Shown in pieces: positions 1 to 10,455 of a DNA stretch of 64,000 nucleotides. The DNA lies in NCBI RefSeq assembly GCF_014805625.2, contig NW_023998416.1:30568068-30632067 (forward strand). The letters run 5' to 3'. How positions within the stretch are numbered: the first letter of the stretch is position 1; every line of letters begins with the position of its first letter. The position numbers were made by a program, and so were the translations under genes. Source of the stretch: Glossina fuscipes (Eukaryota; Arthropoda; Insecta; Diptera; Glossinidae). A model generated the notes under the pieces. It did no database searches. It had not been told where the DNA came from and saw nothing but the letters and a program-made list of their open reading frames with translations.

Positions 1-112
1 GTGAACCGACATTGTCGGCGCCCACAATAAAGCATTTCGGATATTCATTGAAGAGTTCAACAACTTTAAGGAAATATTGCGCTTTCCAAGCAGCTTTGTT
101 CTCCCTAACCAT
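1..112 (-). CDS. RpLP0: Ribosomal protein P0 (uL10), N-terminal part, cut by window edge
   Basis: The minus strand opens with ATG at 112-110 and reads 37 codons to the window edge. It begins [14 protein letters not shown] and continues through [20 protein letters not shown], the highly conserved start of eukaryotic P0. P0 anchors the P1/P2 acidic stalk of the large ribosomal subunit and acts in recruiting translation factors (family knowledge). The remaining roughly 280 residues lie outside the window. No stop or frameshift is seen in the visible part, so it looks functional, though a processed copy cannot be excluded from one exon. A splice-acceptor-like sequence just upstream of the ATG suggests an intron in the 5' leader, which argues for the parental gene. 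Confidence 0.9.
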   Translation of the reverse strand, partial: MVRENKAAWKAQYFLKVVELFNEYPKCFIVGADNVGS

Positions 113-153
113 CTTGATACAAGGTTTTTGTAATTAGAACTGCACAAGATGAC
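113..153 (-). promoter_or_regulatory. Probable 5' leader segment of RpLP0 with splice acceptor
   Basis: On the minus strand a T-rich tract (about 161-170) is followed by CTTGTGCAG, whose AG lies at 141-140. About 27 bases of leader then precede the ATG at 112. This fits a leader intron, which is common in fly ribosomal-protein genes. The upstream leader exon is not certain; the nearest strong minus-strand donor is at 1450. No TOP-type CTTTT start was found nearby. Confidence 0.45.
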
Positions 154-1449
154 GTCTTTGACGAAAAAAAAAATGGGTTATGTGTATATTTTTTTCACCT
201 TCTTATTGTTACACGAAATGAATAATGGGATTAAAAAATAGAAAGAACACTTGCAGGTAAGACATTCGATTTTTTTTTTTTTTTGGAAGGCAAACTAGAT
301 GAGAAGAATTTGACATTCATTCACAAAGTGTGTGCTTGATCGTAACATTGGGTGTACAATTTCATATTGGAGGAGTGAACGTCTTAAGAATCCATTGGTG
401 TTTTGTAGTAGTATGACCAGAGCGAATTTTCGTAAATGTCTTAATTTTGATTTTCTTGATATTGATTGCATATGTAGTTGGAACGAGTTTGGCATACGGA
501 TGGTATGGATGGTAGCAATATCGATTTTTTTCATCAATTTTCTTTTTAATTTTTGAAGGACAATGCCTTCCAGCTGGATGATTAATATATTTACTAGATT
601 TGCTTATATTCTTTTAAAAATTCATTTTAATGATACCTTTACTTTATTATTTAAACATTTTTATGCAGAACATATACTGTTTCCTATAAGCATGTTACAT
701 TTAGCTTAGTAAATACCAGAAGTGCAGCAGTCGCCTACACACACTCTTTGGCATTTTATAGCAGTTATAGTTATGGTGGTTTTCTAATTCATATTCATAT
801 CAATGCATATCTCCCTCCGACCATAAATATTCATAGATATATATAGAGTAACAAAATATATTTTTACGTACATATATATTTTCATTTAAACCTACTATTC
901 AAATGTCCATTGCATAACATAGACGACTATATCCAGATCAATTGTATTATAGGTGCGTATATAATCGTATATTACTTGGTTTTCTCGTCCCAAGAACCCA
1001 TTCGTGGAAGAATCTTTTGTGTGATTGTGTTTGCTTTGTACTTTCAGTTTTACAGATTGTACTCTCCTCACGCATTGCCTGCCCCTTGATAGGCGCGTGG
1101 TCAATTGTTTCGAATAGCTGGCTCCCCTCTATATAATTTAAGATAATAAGATAAATAAATATAAGCCCCGTTTATACATTACATACATACATAATACATA
1201 AACACATAAAAAATATGTATAAATACATAAGGATCGCTGCGGTGCCGGTGTGTTCGTATCAGTAAAGGTATATTAATGTAATTACTAAATTTTATATATA
1301 AAGATGACCATAAACTTATCATTGGACTATGGAAGTATCGCATTCCGCTGAAGCGATAATGCAAGCGTATGCCATTTTTTAATCTAAAATGAAATAAAAG
1401 CATATGAATAATTTATACGTAATAATAAGTAAGGATGAACACCAACTTA
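154..1449. other. Non-coding, probably RpLP0 leader intron or intergenic
   Basis: AT-rich sequence with a T-run near 269-284 and stretches of short TATA repeats. Open frames here are short, overlap on both strands and show no protein-like composition. Nothing further can be supported. Confidence 0.4.
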
Positions 1450-1450
1450 C

Positions 1451-1516
1451 CTTTGGCGTACAGCGAATCTTCACGTATATGAGGCGGTGGGCGGCGGCGT
1501 TTCGTTCCTTTTTAGT
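1451..1516 (-). other. Candidate 66-nt exon (coding-like or RpLP0 leader exon)
   Basis: On the minus strand GTTTAG precedes position 1516, and CCAAAG|GTAAGT, a near-perfect donor, follows 1451. The 66 bases between are GC-rich against an AT-rich background. They read as 22 open codons in phase 0 (TKKERNAAAHRLIYVKIR then CTPK). No homologue is recognised. The pyrimidine tract before the acceptor is weak. Alternatively this could be the non-coding first exon of RpLP0, since its donor is the nearest good one upstream of that gene's leader acceptor. Confidence 0.35.
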
Positions 1517-1600
1517 CTAAACTCAAATATGAGAAACTTAATAAGCAATATACAAATATAAATATATAATAATATATTTAACTTCATTTTACTGCACTTT

Positions 1601-1801
1601 TTAATACACGGTTTCTCCTTCTTCGTACGGTGGACGGATCTTTACAACGCTATACTGAAAGATGCGTGGAATGTTACCTGTATCTACAAATACGCAGATG
1701 AATTGATCGCCTGCGTATACGCAACTTTGCAACAATAAAATCGTTTTCAATGCAAGTGTGCAAGTGCGTTGTTGCTTTCCTTTCTCGTCAAGTAATTCAA
1801 A
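1601..1801 (-). CDS. Unidentified coding-like exon, C-terminal
   Basis: A minus-strand frame from an AG at 1803-1802 runs 66 codons to TAA at 1603-1601. It starts FELLDEKGKQQRTC, has a middle LLLQSCVYAGDQFICVFVDT, and ends KIRPPYEEGETVY. Residue composition is balanced and not low-complexity, unlike the chance frames around it. GDQFICVFVDTGNIP loosely recalls the core of a Tudor-type fold, but this is a weak impression and no family is assigned. No AATAAA was seen directly downstream. It abuts a dispersed repeat at 1852, so it could be the last exon of a minus-strand gene, an exon joined to 1451-1516, or a transposon remnant. Confidence 0.4.
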   Translation of the reverse strand, partial: FELLDEKGKQQRTCTLALKTILLLQSCVYAGDQFICVFVDTGNIPRIFQYSVVKIRPPYEEGETVY

Positions 1802-1851
1802 CTTCAAGCATGTGTAAAGAGGTGTCTTCTTCTTGTGTGTTAGTCTTTTTT

Positions 1852-2195
1852 TATACCCACCACTGTAATATGGGGGTGTACCCTTTTTTTTCCATAATGT
1901 ATGTAACACCCAAAAGGAAGCTTCAGAGACCCTATAATATATAGAGACCCTATAATATATTACATCAGTGTGAAATTCTGAATTGATTTAGCCGTGTCTG
2001 TCCGTCGGTGTGTCTGCATGTTTGTGAGGTGTTTGTTGTTGGCGCTCTCCTGGTCGCAAAAGAGAAGATATCGATTTCAAATTTGGTAGAAACATTGAGA
2101 GCTTCTGCACGCATTGAAAATGACTCAAATTGGCCAGAGCGAGAGCGCGCAGTGAAGCGCAAACTGAACTCAAGTCCGTATATTTTAAAAACTTT
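1852..2195 (-). repeat. Dispersed repeat family 1, inverted copy, head missing
   Basis: Begins TTATACCCACCACTG, the reverse complement of the 3' end seen in the copy ending near 12040. It carries the ACCCTATA and GGAAGCTTC blocks and the antisense of the body block that reads GATCAAGAATATATATAC in sense copies. The 18-base unit AGAGACCCTATAATATAT is present twice in perfect tandem at 1925-1960. The section at about 2050-2165 matches, in antisense, the parts of other copies that read as loss-of-coding text near 11760-11850 and 34150-34260. No transposase frame is present, so the element looks non-autonomous or is a fragment. Confidence 0.6.
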
Positions 2196-4014
2196 TTAAT
2201 TTTTTTTAAATTTTTTATGAAACACGATGATAATCTCAGATGTTGATTAAATTAATTGTAAAATAATATATGTAAAATAAAAAAAAATTAATTTTTTTTA
2301 AATTTAAAACTTTAATATAGTTCTCGAGAAAAAGCCCGAAATTTCATGAAAATATTACTGAAAATAATGAATATCTTTCTACATACTTCAGATCTATGAA
2401 GCGACTAAGAAAAATGTTTTGTCTGTAAAATTTACAGCGTTGTTATCCCTTAAGGTCGATCCACTTTTTAGTACACCGATGAATTTACTTTATTTCGTTC
2501 GTCCGAAGTCTGCCCGCAGGTTGTTGCTTTTAACCTACGGATTTGAGATATTTTAAGGGAATTTGATACATTGATGTGTTTTGGATCAATGACGAATATT
2601 TTTGATAATGGACCATTTTTACTGTTTGTCCGTCCCCTTCTCGTCTACCTTGGAGAAATCAAGGAGATTGCCTATTTGCAGATTTCTTTACTAAGTGTTC
2701 AGCTTTAAGATGTAACAAGCAGGTCTGCGAGCCATTGAGGTGCGTAATGTGAATTGGCTCTTGGTGTATACAGGGTTGATACCTGTTCCTTATACGTTAA
2801 AAATCTAAGATGATAGCAATAAATTGGAAAGTTAAACAATTGCATTAAGTTGTCCACCCACTCCAAAGCATACCTGCTTAGTCATAACTAAACAAAAATG
2901 GTATCGCTACGAGGTACTTTAACGCAAACGGCGTTTGCGAGTGTTGGGTGCGATTCTTTGAGTTGTACTTGAGGTGACTGTGGTTATCTCAAATTGCGGG
3001 AGTATTAAATAGTTAGAGTTGCATGATGGGGCTCACCTTGTCCAGAGGGCCCTTGCCTAGGTCACTTGCAAAATTATCTTGCAAGTTTTCAAGCTTCGAC
3101 TGATTAAGTTACCAGGGTGCAGACGTTAAAACATAAAGCCTCTCTACTCCTCCTCTGATTTTGATGAAGTCCTTACTTTAAGAAAAATGTATTATATTCA
3201 AATTTCTCAATAAAATTGCTAAGTAATTGATTTTCGATAAATTAATTTGAACTAAAAATTTTAATCGCATGACCCATTTTTTTGGAATTCCTTCTCACAA
3301 CAACTGTAAGCCTTTACATAACAACAATTTATATTATATTGTATTGTATGACTAATACAAGTGAGAATAATATCAGACGAAGCGGTGTAGGGTATTTAAA
3401 AATTTCGAAGAGGCTCGAGCAAAAAAATTTTCTAAAGTACTTGACCTTGGAATTTAGAAAACAAGTGTTTTATATTTTTTATTATTAATTTCCTATACTA
3501 TAGTTTTGATATACCCATTATTGTGTTGTGCTTGCGCTTCATCTCATGAACGAACATCTCCATAGCCAGTATATAATTATTTTTGTCAACCAAACCTTGC
3601 TTTAAATTATTTCCAGGAGTGACAAATCAATAGTTCTAAGCGATATCTCTCTCCCACACTTGACACAAATCGTATATTTTCAGAATACATTTATTACCGC
3701 TTTGTAGGAATAGACGGTAATGAAACATTCTTTTCGTTTATTACGTTTTGGAATATTTGTTAATATCTCTTGTCGGGAAAGTGCCAAAAGTGACATTTCA
3801 TTGCTGTTGATTTCTGAGAGTAAAAATTTATTTTCGAGAAAACAATTTGCTCTTTGCTGTATGTTTCTTTATGAAAGTATTTTCTTACACTAAAAAAATA
3901 ATTGTTGCAGAAAATAAGGGCGGTGTTATACGGAAGAAGAAGTGTTTCTAAAAAATAGATTTAATAACGATAAAGCAAAAGTTTCAACATCAGAATAAAG
4001 AAATTTATATAAAT
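2196..4014. other. Upstream region of Hrs; includes a family 2 repeat fragment
   Basis: AT-rich. About 2450-2645 resembles dispersed repeat family 2 (ACACCGATGAATTTAC; TTGATGTGTTTTGGATCAATGACGAA). The Hrs start codon is at 4015, so its promoter and leader should lie in roughly 3600-4014. TTGTTGCAG at about 3902-3910 could be an acceptor of a leader intron. I cannot place a TATA box or initiator with confidence. Confidence 0.35.
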
Positions 4015-7006
4015 ATGTTTAAATCAACGTTCGACAAAAACTTGGGTAAGTTTCCTTTCCCGCAACGCACAAAACAAAGAAGGTGAATCATGCTATCAAT
4101 TTAAGTGCAGAAAGATAAGTTATACATAATTAAAAATAATTGCTGGCTGTCATCGTACATATATATATATATATATGATAATCTGTTTTCTTTTATTATG
4201 CATTAATAAAAATAGACAACGCCACCAGTCATTTGCGCTTGGAGCCTGATTGGCCATCAATTATGATGATTTGTGATGAAATTAATCAGAAAGATGTCAC
4301 GTAGGTTACTATGAAATGTGTGTAGATTTGGGAGTTTATTTAATATTTCGTAGGCCTAAAAACGCTTTCGCTGCCATTAAGAAGAAAATGATTTCACCCA
4401 ATCCCCACTCGGCTTTTTATGCGTTATTAGTACTGGAAAGTGTGGTCAAAAACTGTGGTGTTCCTATGCACGATGAGGTTTTTACAAAGGACAACTGTAA
4501 AATGTTTAGCCAATTTTTGGAGCAAACGAATCATGAGAATGTTCGCTCTAAAATGTTAGAATTGATACAAACATGGGCATACGCGTTTCGTTTATCGGAT
4601 AAATATCAAGCTATTAAGGTAAGAGGAAGAATTAAGCGTTTTCTTTTTATCGCTTATTTTATTTGTTTGACATATCTGTTAGGAAGAGTTTGACAATGCA
4701 GTAGCAGGTACACGCTAATTCAATTAGGCTAAAGTGATTTCATCAGTAGATAGTTCAGAAAAAAGTATATTCAATAGGGAAAATTCTATTAAATATGAGT
4801 ACAGAGGAAGAATTTAGCGATGATGAGGAGAAGGTGCTAGGAGATCGATATATAACGTAGTTTGCATAGCGAGTAAATTTATTGCTTATATCTCTTTTTA
4901 TCTTCAGGATACGCTGACCATTTTAAAGACGAATGGACATCCTTTTCCTGAACTAAAAGAGGCAGATGCTATGTTCACTACGAATAATGCTCCCAATTGG
5001 GCTGATGGCAAGGTTTGTCATCGCTGCCGTGTCGAATTTACTATAACTAACCGAAAGCATCATTGTCGTCATTGTGGGCAAGTGTTTTGTGGTCAATGCA
5101 CGACGAAACAATGCCCTTTACCTAAATATGGCATAGAGAAAGAAGTAAAATTAAGCATTAAATTTTAAAAAGCAATATTTAATAAGGCGGATGTTCCTTA
5201 TTGTAGGTGCGTGTCTGCGATGGCTGCTTTACTTTATTGCAACGTCCAAGTAGCGCCAAAACTGCCATTCATGCCGCAGACAGTGATTTACCAGCTGAGT
5301 ATCTAAACAGTTCATTGGCTCAACAGGTCCAGGTAAATGCAGAATTGCGTAATAAAACTATTTATTCGTGTCTTTATGTTTAAGATTTTGTACATTCTTA
5401 GACCCCGCCGCGTAAAAGTGAGCAGGAATTAAAAGAAGAAGAAGAACTACAGTTGGCAATTGCTTTAAGCCAATCGGAAGCTGAAATAAAGAAGCAGCAA
5501 AAACAGCAGCAAGTGGGTTTTTTTATTTTTTTATTTTCATAACATTACATGCTAAGATAATTGTTTTTCTTTGACTAGTCTTTGGCAGCTTATCGTTTTC
5601 AACAACGTTCTCCGAGTCCTGAGGCTCCTTCAGCTCCTAAGGAAACAGCAGAAGAAAACAACCCAGATTTGGAAAAATATCTTAATCGTAGTTATTGGGA
5701 GCAGCGTAAAATCAGTGACTCACCCATGGCTAGCCCGTCAGCGCCTAGCCCGATGCCACCAACACCACAACCTCAACAGGGTGATCAATCCGAAGCAACT
5801 CCGGCAGTGAATGATTTTCGTTCGAAAGCAACGGACGAACAAAAAATCGACGAGTTCGCGAACAACATGCGAGCCAATGTGGAAATTTTTGTGAACCGCA
5901 TGAAATCTAACTCTAGTCGTGGTCGCAGTATTGCCAACGATAGCGCAGTTCAGTCTTTGTTTATGAATTTAACTTCAATGCACTCTCAACAGCTGTCATA
6001 CATTAAGGAATTGGATGATAAACGCATGTGGTATGAACAGCTGCAGGATAAAATAACTCAGATTAAAGATTCACGTGCTGCTTTGGATCTATTGCGTCAG
6101 GAACATACGGAGAAATTAAGACTGATGGCCGAGGAACAAGAACGCCAAAGACAAATTCAAATGGCTCAAAAGTTGGAAATCATGCGTAAAAAGAAGCAGG
6201 AGTACTTACAATATCAACGTCAAATGGCTTTGAAACGCATTCAAGAGCAAGAACGCGAAATGCAGCTACGTCAAGAGCAACAAATTGCTCAGTATCGCAT
6301 CAGTCAGACAGCTTTTCCTTTTATGCCTGCTTTGGCTGCTGGAAGAATTGCGCAAAACTCGCCCCCGCATCAAATGACGGCTGGGGTTTATAATCCATAT
6401 ACGCCGGCGGCAACATCAGTCGGAGGTGCCGCCGCTATGCCTCCGTATAGTCCAGCAATGGCCACTGCTATGCCTGGGATGTACATTCACAGCCCAAGTT
6501 TGCAGCCACCTCCACCACAAACAGCTAATGTCATGCCTCAACAGCCACACCAAATTCAAGGACCCCTTGCTAACATGATTCCTACGCAACCGCTAGGGAA
6601 TGAACCACAACAGCAATTAAGTCAATTGCCGCAGCAACAGGTTGTTCCGCCACAACGACAACAGCATCAAGTTGTTAACGAACTTCAAACAACGCAATCG
6701 CATGAACAACAGCAACAGCAATTAGGTCATATTATGTTGCAACAACAGGTTATGCACAGTCAGGCGCCCATCCCGAATGCTCCTAACGCTCCATCGCATA
6801 TTGTAATGGCTCAGCCGCCGTCCTCGACACCACCTCAGCAGCAACAACAAGCGCAGCAATCGCAAGGGCCGTCGGTTTCATCTCAGGCGGATAATCAGAT
6901 CCAAGCAATTAATTCGGCCCCAGCTCCGCCACAGCATGAACCGGAACCCGCAATGGTACCAGCTTCGAAGGAGCCTGCGACAGCTGAGCTTATTAGTTTT
7001 GATTAA
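4015..7006 (+). CDS. Hrs: Hrs / HGS, ESCRT-0 subunit (VHS-FYVE-UIM protein), complete
   Basis: Seven coding exons: 4015-4045, 4216-4300, 4354-4618, 4908-5144, 5207-5332, 5402-5512 and 5579-7006. All introns are GT-AG, and the spliced frame is 760 codons plus TAA, the usual length in Drosophila. Hrs is recruited to endosomes by PI3P and, with Stam, sorts ubiquitinated cargo into multivesicular bodies (family knowledge). A VHS domain fills about residues 1-145. The FYVE zinc finger runs from W158 (WADG) with CHRC, RKHHCRHCG, FCGQC and RVCDGC. A UIM lies at about 260-276 (EEEELQLAIALSQSEAE). Two PSAP motifs at 302-305 and 338-341 should bind Tsg101 (ESCRT-I). A charged coiled coil spans about 365-530, then a P/Q/A-rich tail, ending in the clathrin-box-like LISFD. 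Exon 1 is only 31 nt; the ATG is chosen because MFKSTFDKNL continues into the VHS domain. Confidence 0.97.
4794..4859 (+). other. Small acidic open frame inside Hrs intron 3
   Basis: The longest Hrs intron (4619-4907) contains ATG at 4794 followed by 20 more codons and TAG. The peptide is rich in Glu and Asp (STEEEFSDDEEKVLG). Other Hrs introns are 52-170 nt and hold nothing similar. No known family is recognised. A first exon of a nested gene, a retained-intron product or chance are all possible; chance is a serious option at this length. Confidence 0.2.
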
Positions 7007-7038
7007 AAAGAATGATACAAACGATTACTCACTACTTT

Positions 7039-7044
7039 AATAAA
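7039..7044 (+). terminator. Poly(A) signal of Hrs
   Basis: AATAAA lies 33 bases after the Hrs stop codon. A T-rich stretch (CTTTTATTCTTATTG) follows within 30 bases, the usual downstream context. A second AATAAA at 7117-7122, after a GT-rich block (TGTGTTGGT), could give a longer 3' end. Confidence 0.7.
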
Positions 7045-7124
7045 CAAATTTCGATTTTAAAACCTGCTTTTATTCTTATTGTAAGCTCTACGTGCATTCC
7101 TGTGTTGGTATTATGGAATAAAAA

Positions 7125-8842
7125 CAATACACATTTAATTTGAAATATAAGTACTCTCTCCTAAAATTAACATAATTATCTCTTAAATACAGTAAATATT
7201 ATAAATTAATAAAATGCATCCTTATTCATTTGATAATTCAGAGGAAACGATCTCAACCTATATTATGTACAAAAGTCTGACGGAACGTTAAGACGAAGGC
7301 GAGAAAGCTTGTAAAATGTTGGCTCTTCTATCTCCTTGACTTGACCCTTAATTGCTAGGAAAAGGGAGAGGAAGGAATTTTCAGAAAGACGATATAAAAA
7401 GTAATTGCGTTGAGATGAGGCGATGTAGGCGTTGTATCTTACCTGATAACGTATAGTTGTATTTTCTTTCGAAACTAAAATTAATAGTAAGCAGTAACTG
7501 TGGCCGAAAATATTGCAAGTCTTTGTTAAAGAGTGCTTGCCCTCGACGAGAATTATTGGGCATACCAGAAAAGACCCGCTTCGAAATATTAACTCGACCG
7601 AAGCAAGATTGGTAACGCTTGTTAGTTAAAGTCCTATTGTTAATAAATTTTTGTCTCTGGCTACGGCCATTCGGAAAGATTGAAACTTAATCTTAAATTA
7701 GTCATGACTATCATTATCACTAAGAAGTGTAAGTGTTGGTGAAGGGATTGAAAATACATAATAAGCGTGCAATACAAGGCTTCAAATATTCATATCTATG
7801 TATGTAAGAATGTACTGAACCGAGGGAAAATTGTAAATGAAATTAGATGTTCATAATAATTAACGAAAAATAAATTATTTCTGCCTCGTTTTTCCATAAA
7901 AATTATGAAAATGTTTCCTAATTCACTAAATAGATTAACTCTTGTTTGTTGCTCAAGCAGAGCCACGTTAAGAGATTAATATTCAAATAATTCCGTTTGC
8001 AACACGCAATTAAATATCCGTTGAAGATTTTATAGATAATACGGAGGGAATGAGACAGTTTAAGACGCAGTATAAAATTATGTCAAAAAAATATCTTTTG
8101 TTCGTTTGTTCATTGTTGACCTCCATCAAGTTGTCAAACATATTAATAGACATTATATATATATCAAAATAGTCAAAAATTGAAACAATGACATATGAGC
8201 AATAATCGAAAATTATATTAATATGATAATTAATATCAATTTCGAGTCCTTAAGCGAGGCTAACGTCACACATGGTTCGAATATTAAGAGGAATTTTTGT
8301 TGATAACACACATTGTTCGTATGGTAAAGAATTGCTTTGAGGGTTTTGGTAATTAAAATTCTTTAACAATTATGTTAACACATTACATCTTTTCTATAAG
8401 CTATTTTGGATATAAATACATTTTAATACGATTTGACTTTAGATGGGACTCAAACAAAAGAAAAGAGTAACTTTTCATTCATCATGTTTTTACACATGTA
8501 CATGGGTATATATAGGTATGCTGGTGTGCAAACGGAAACAATTGTTTGGCAAAAGTGTATTGTTATTCTTTTTAAAACATTAGCAACAACACCTCCATAT
8601 ATATATATATATATATAATATGTTAACCCAACTGGAACATATGATCTCGTTTTTATATTTCCTTAAAACAAATCTAACATCACAACAATAACAAAAGCAA
8701 CAACAATGATAAACAAACCTAAAAACACATCACTGTAGGGACACATAACAAGTTAATGTAGACTGAATATATACATGTACATATATATCTATATGTATAT
8801 ATATATATTCATTCATGACATCATGGGTATATGTACATATGT

Positions 8843-8875
<33 letters not shown>

Positions 8876-9085
8876 CATGTTTTTATGAGTTGTGTGTACA
8901 GAACCATGTAAGCTGATCTCAGCTAGATATGCATTTACAAGCATATTTTTTAGCTTTGTTCTCATTTTCAAATGGAAATATTCCCAAATGTTTGGCAAAA
9001 ATATTGGATAAGTTTTTTTCGGTACATAACGATTATTTTGAATGCTAATGTTATGCAAATTGAAAGGAAATATTTATCGTTCGTA
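7125..9085. other. Intergenic, no gene seen; TA/CA microsatellites
   Basis: AT-rich, stop-dense sequence. Simple repeats include (AT)n at about 8596-8618 and mixed TA/CA tracts at 8768-8876. Open frames across these translate to [10 protein letters not shown] peptides and are not genes. Confidence 0.5.
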
Positions 9086-9089
9086 TCGT

Positions 9090-9480
9090 TTTTTATAGCC
9101 TACACCACTTGCGATAAAAGGAGATATTAAGTTTTTGCGGATTTATGCAATCACCAGAAGGATTTGCAATAGACTCACGATTCGATTCAGAATCGCTTTC
9201 TGCACTCATGTAACCCTGTCTATCCTTCCGTTTGTCTCTCTTGTTTTTTTTGGTTCAATCCACAGGTCGCGAATTTTTGAAATATTTTCGTGAAATATTG
9301 TCGCCCAAGCAGGAATCGCATTGAAAATTGTTCGGATCGAACTACTTTTTTGACCACTTCCCACACAACACCTTATTTTAAATGGTCGTTACTTGAATAA
9401 CTGTATTAAGCAAAATGGTATAGGATATTTAACGGTGACGCATGTCCACTATAATGGTTTACGTGTTTTCATATTACAGT
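9090..9480 (+). repeat. Dispersed repeat family 2, copy
   Basis: Starts near TATAGCCTACACCACTTGCG and carries the blocks CCAGAAGGAT, GACTCACGATTCGATTCAGA, CGCCCAAGCAGGAATCGCA and GGTATAGGATATTT. The same order of blocks recurs at 10190-10450 and, inverted, at 16745-17112. It has no coding capacity, and the name is my own label. It looks like an old non-autonomous element or a decayed transposon. Confidence 0.5.
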
Positions 9481-10189
9481 TGACCTCTCTCGTTAATGTT
9501 TTGTGATATCTTATATTCTGGCAAAAAAAAATGTTGAAGCTTTAAAACTTTTGGGAGATCATATATACGAAACAAAGACGCATTCCATTCATTCAATTCA
9601 CATTCCATTTATTTTGGTAGGCTCAATATTATTTAGGTTAAAAAAAAAAGATAGTATCATTTTTCTATATAAGCAGTAAACTGATTAAGTGCAAGTCCTG
9701 AATTATACACAAGGTTTTATTTTGAAACTATTTACAAACGAAGCGGAGACTTAGCTACGCTCTCATATCATTCGCTTTTCTTTTCGTTTAAACCGCATTA
9801 TTATACCGCTGTAGGTCACAATTTTGCAGTTATGATAAGAAGACCAATAACTTTTACGACTTGTATCTTATATAATACGTATGTATATAAATATGACTTA
9901 ATATCCCATGAGCGAAAATATTTTGTTCTTGTTGCAAAGAAATATTTAATTTATCGAAAAAATTGATCGAAGCCCGCTTCCAAAGCAATCGGATGAAAAT
10001 TTTAATGTGAAAGTGTTAGAGTAATGCATAAATTGATTTATGATTATCGCTACTATTCCAATGGAAATTGAATTGTACTGAGCAGTGGTGATCGTTTATG
10101 GGTCTCGATATCATGTGAACTCGGTAGCTGTCGATTATTGACTCACTCCAGCGAATAAAGAGCTTACAGCTGTCGATAAAGCATGCATT

Positions 10190-10455
10190 TCGCTACTCTA
10201 CACCACTTGTGATACGAGGAAATATTTGTGTTGGTGTATGTAACACTCAGAAGGATGTGAGATAGACCCACTTTTTGTTATACCGATCGACTGAGGATCA
10301 CTTTCTCAATCGCCTTAGGCTTGAAGGAATTGGGAACACTGACGTGTTTTGTCTCAAGGACGAAAGCGATTTTTTCGAGCACTCACCACGTAAAGCTTTA
10401 TTTGGAAAACCTGTTATAGGAATAAGTTTAGGATAATGAAGGGTATTTAAGGGTG
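10190..10455 (+). repeat. Dispersed repeat family 2, copy
   Basis: CTCTACACCACTTGTGATAC starts this copy, followed by TGTAACACTCAGAAGGATGTGA, TATACCGATCGACTGAGGAT, and ACGTGTTTTGTCTCAAGGAC near 10340-10365. Block order matches the 9090 copy about 1.1 kb away, in the same orientation, with substantial divergence. Confidence 0.5.

Noticed and set aside
4316..4693. Single-exon reading of the Hrs VHS frame from 4316 to 4693
   Set aside because: The start is intronic and the end reads through a good GTAAGA donor; exon 4354-4618 fits the VHS domain exactly.
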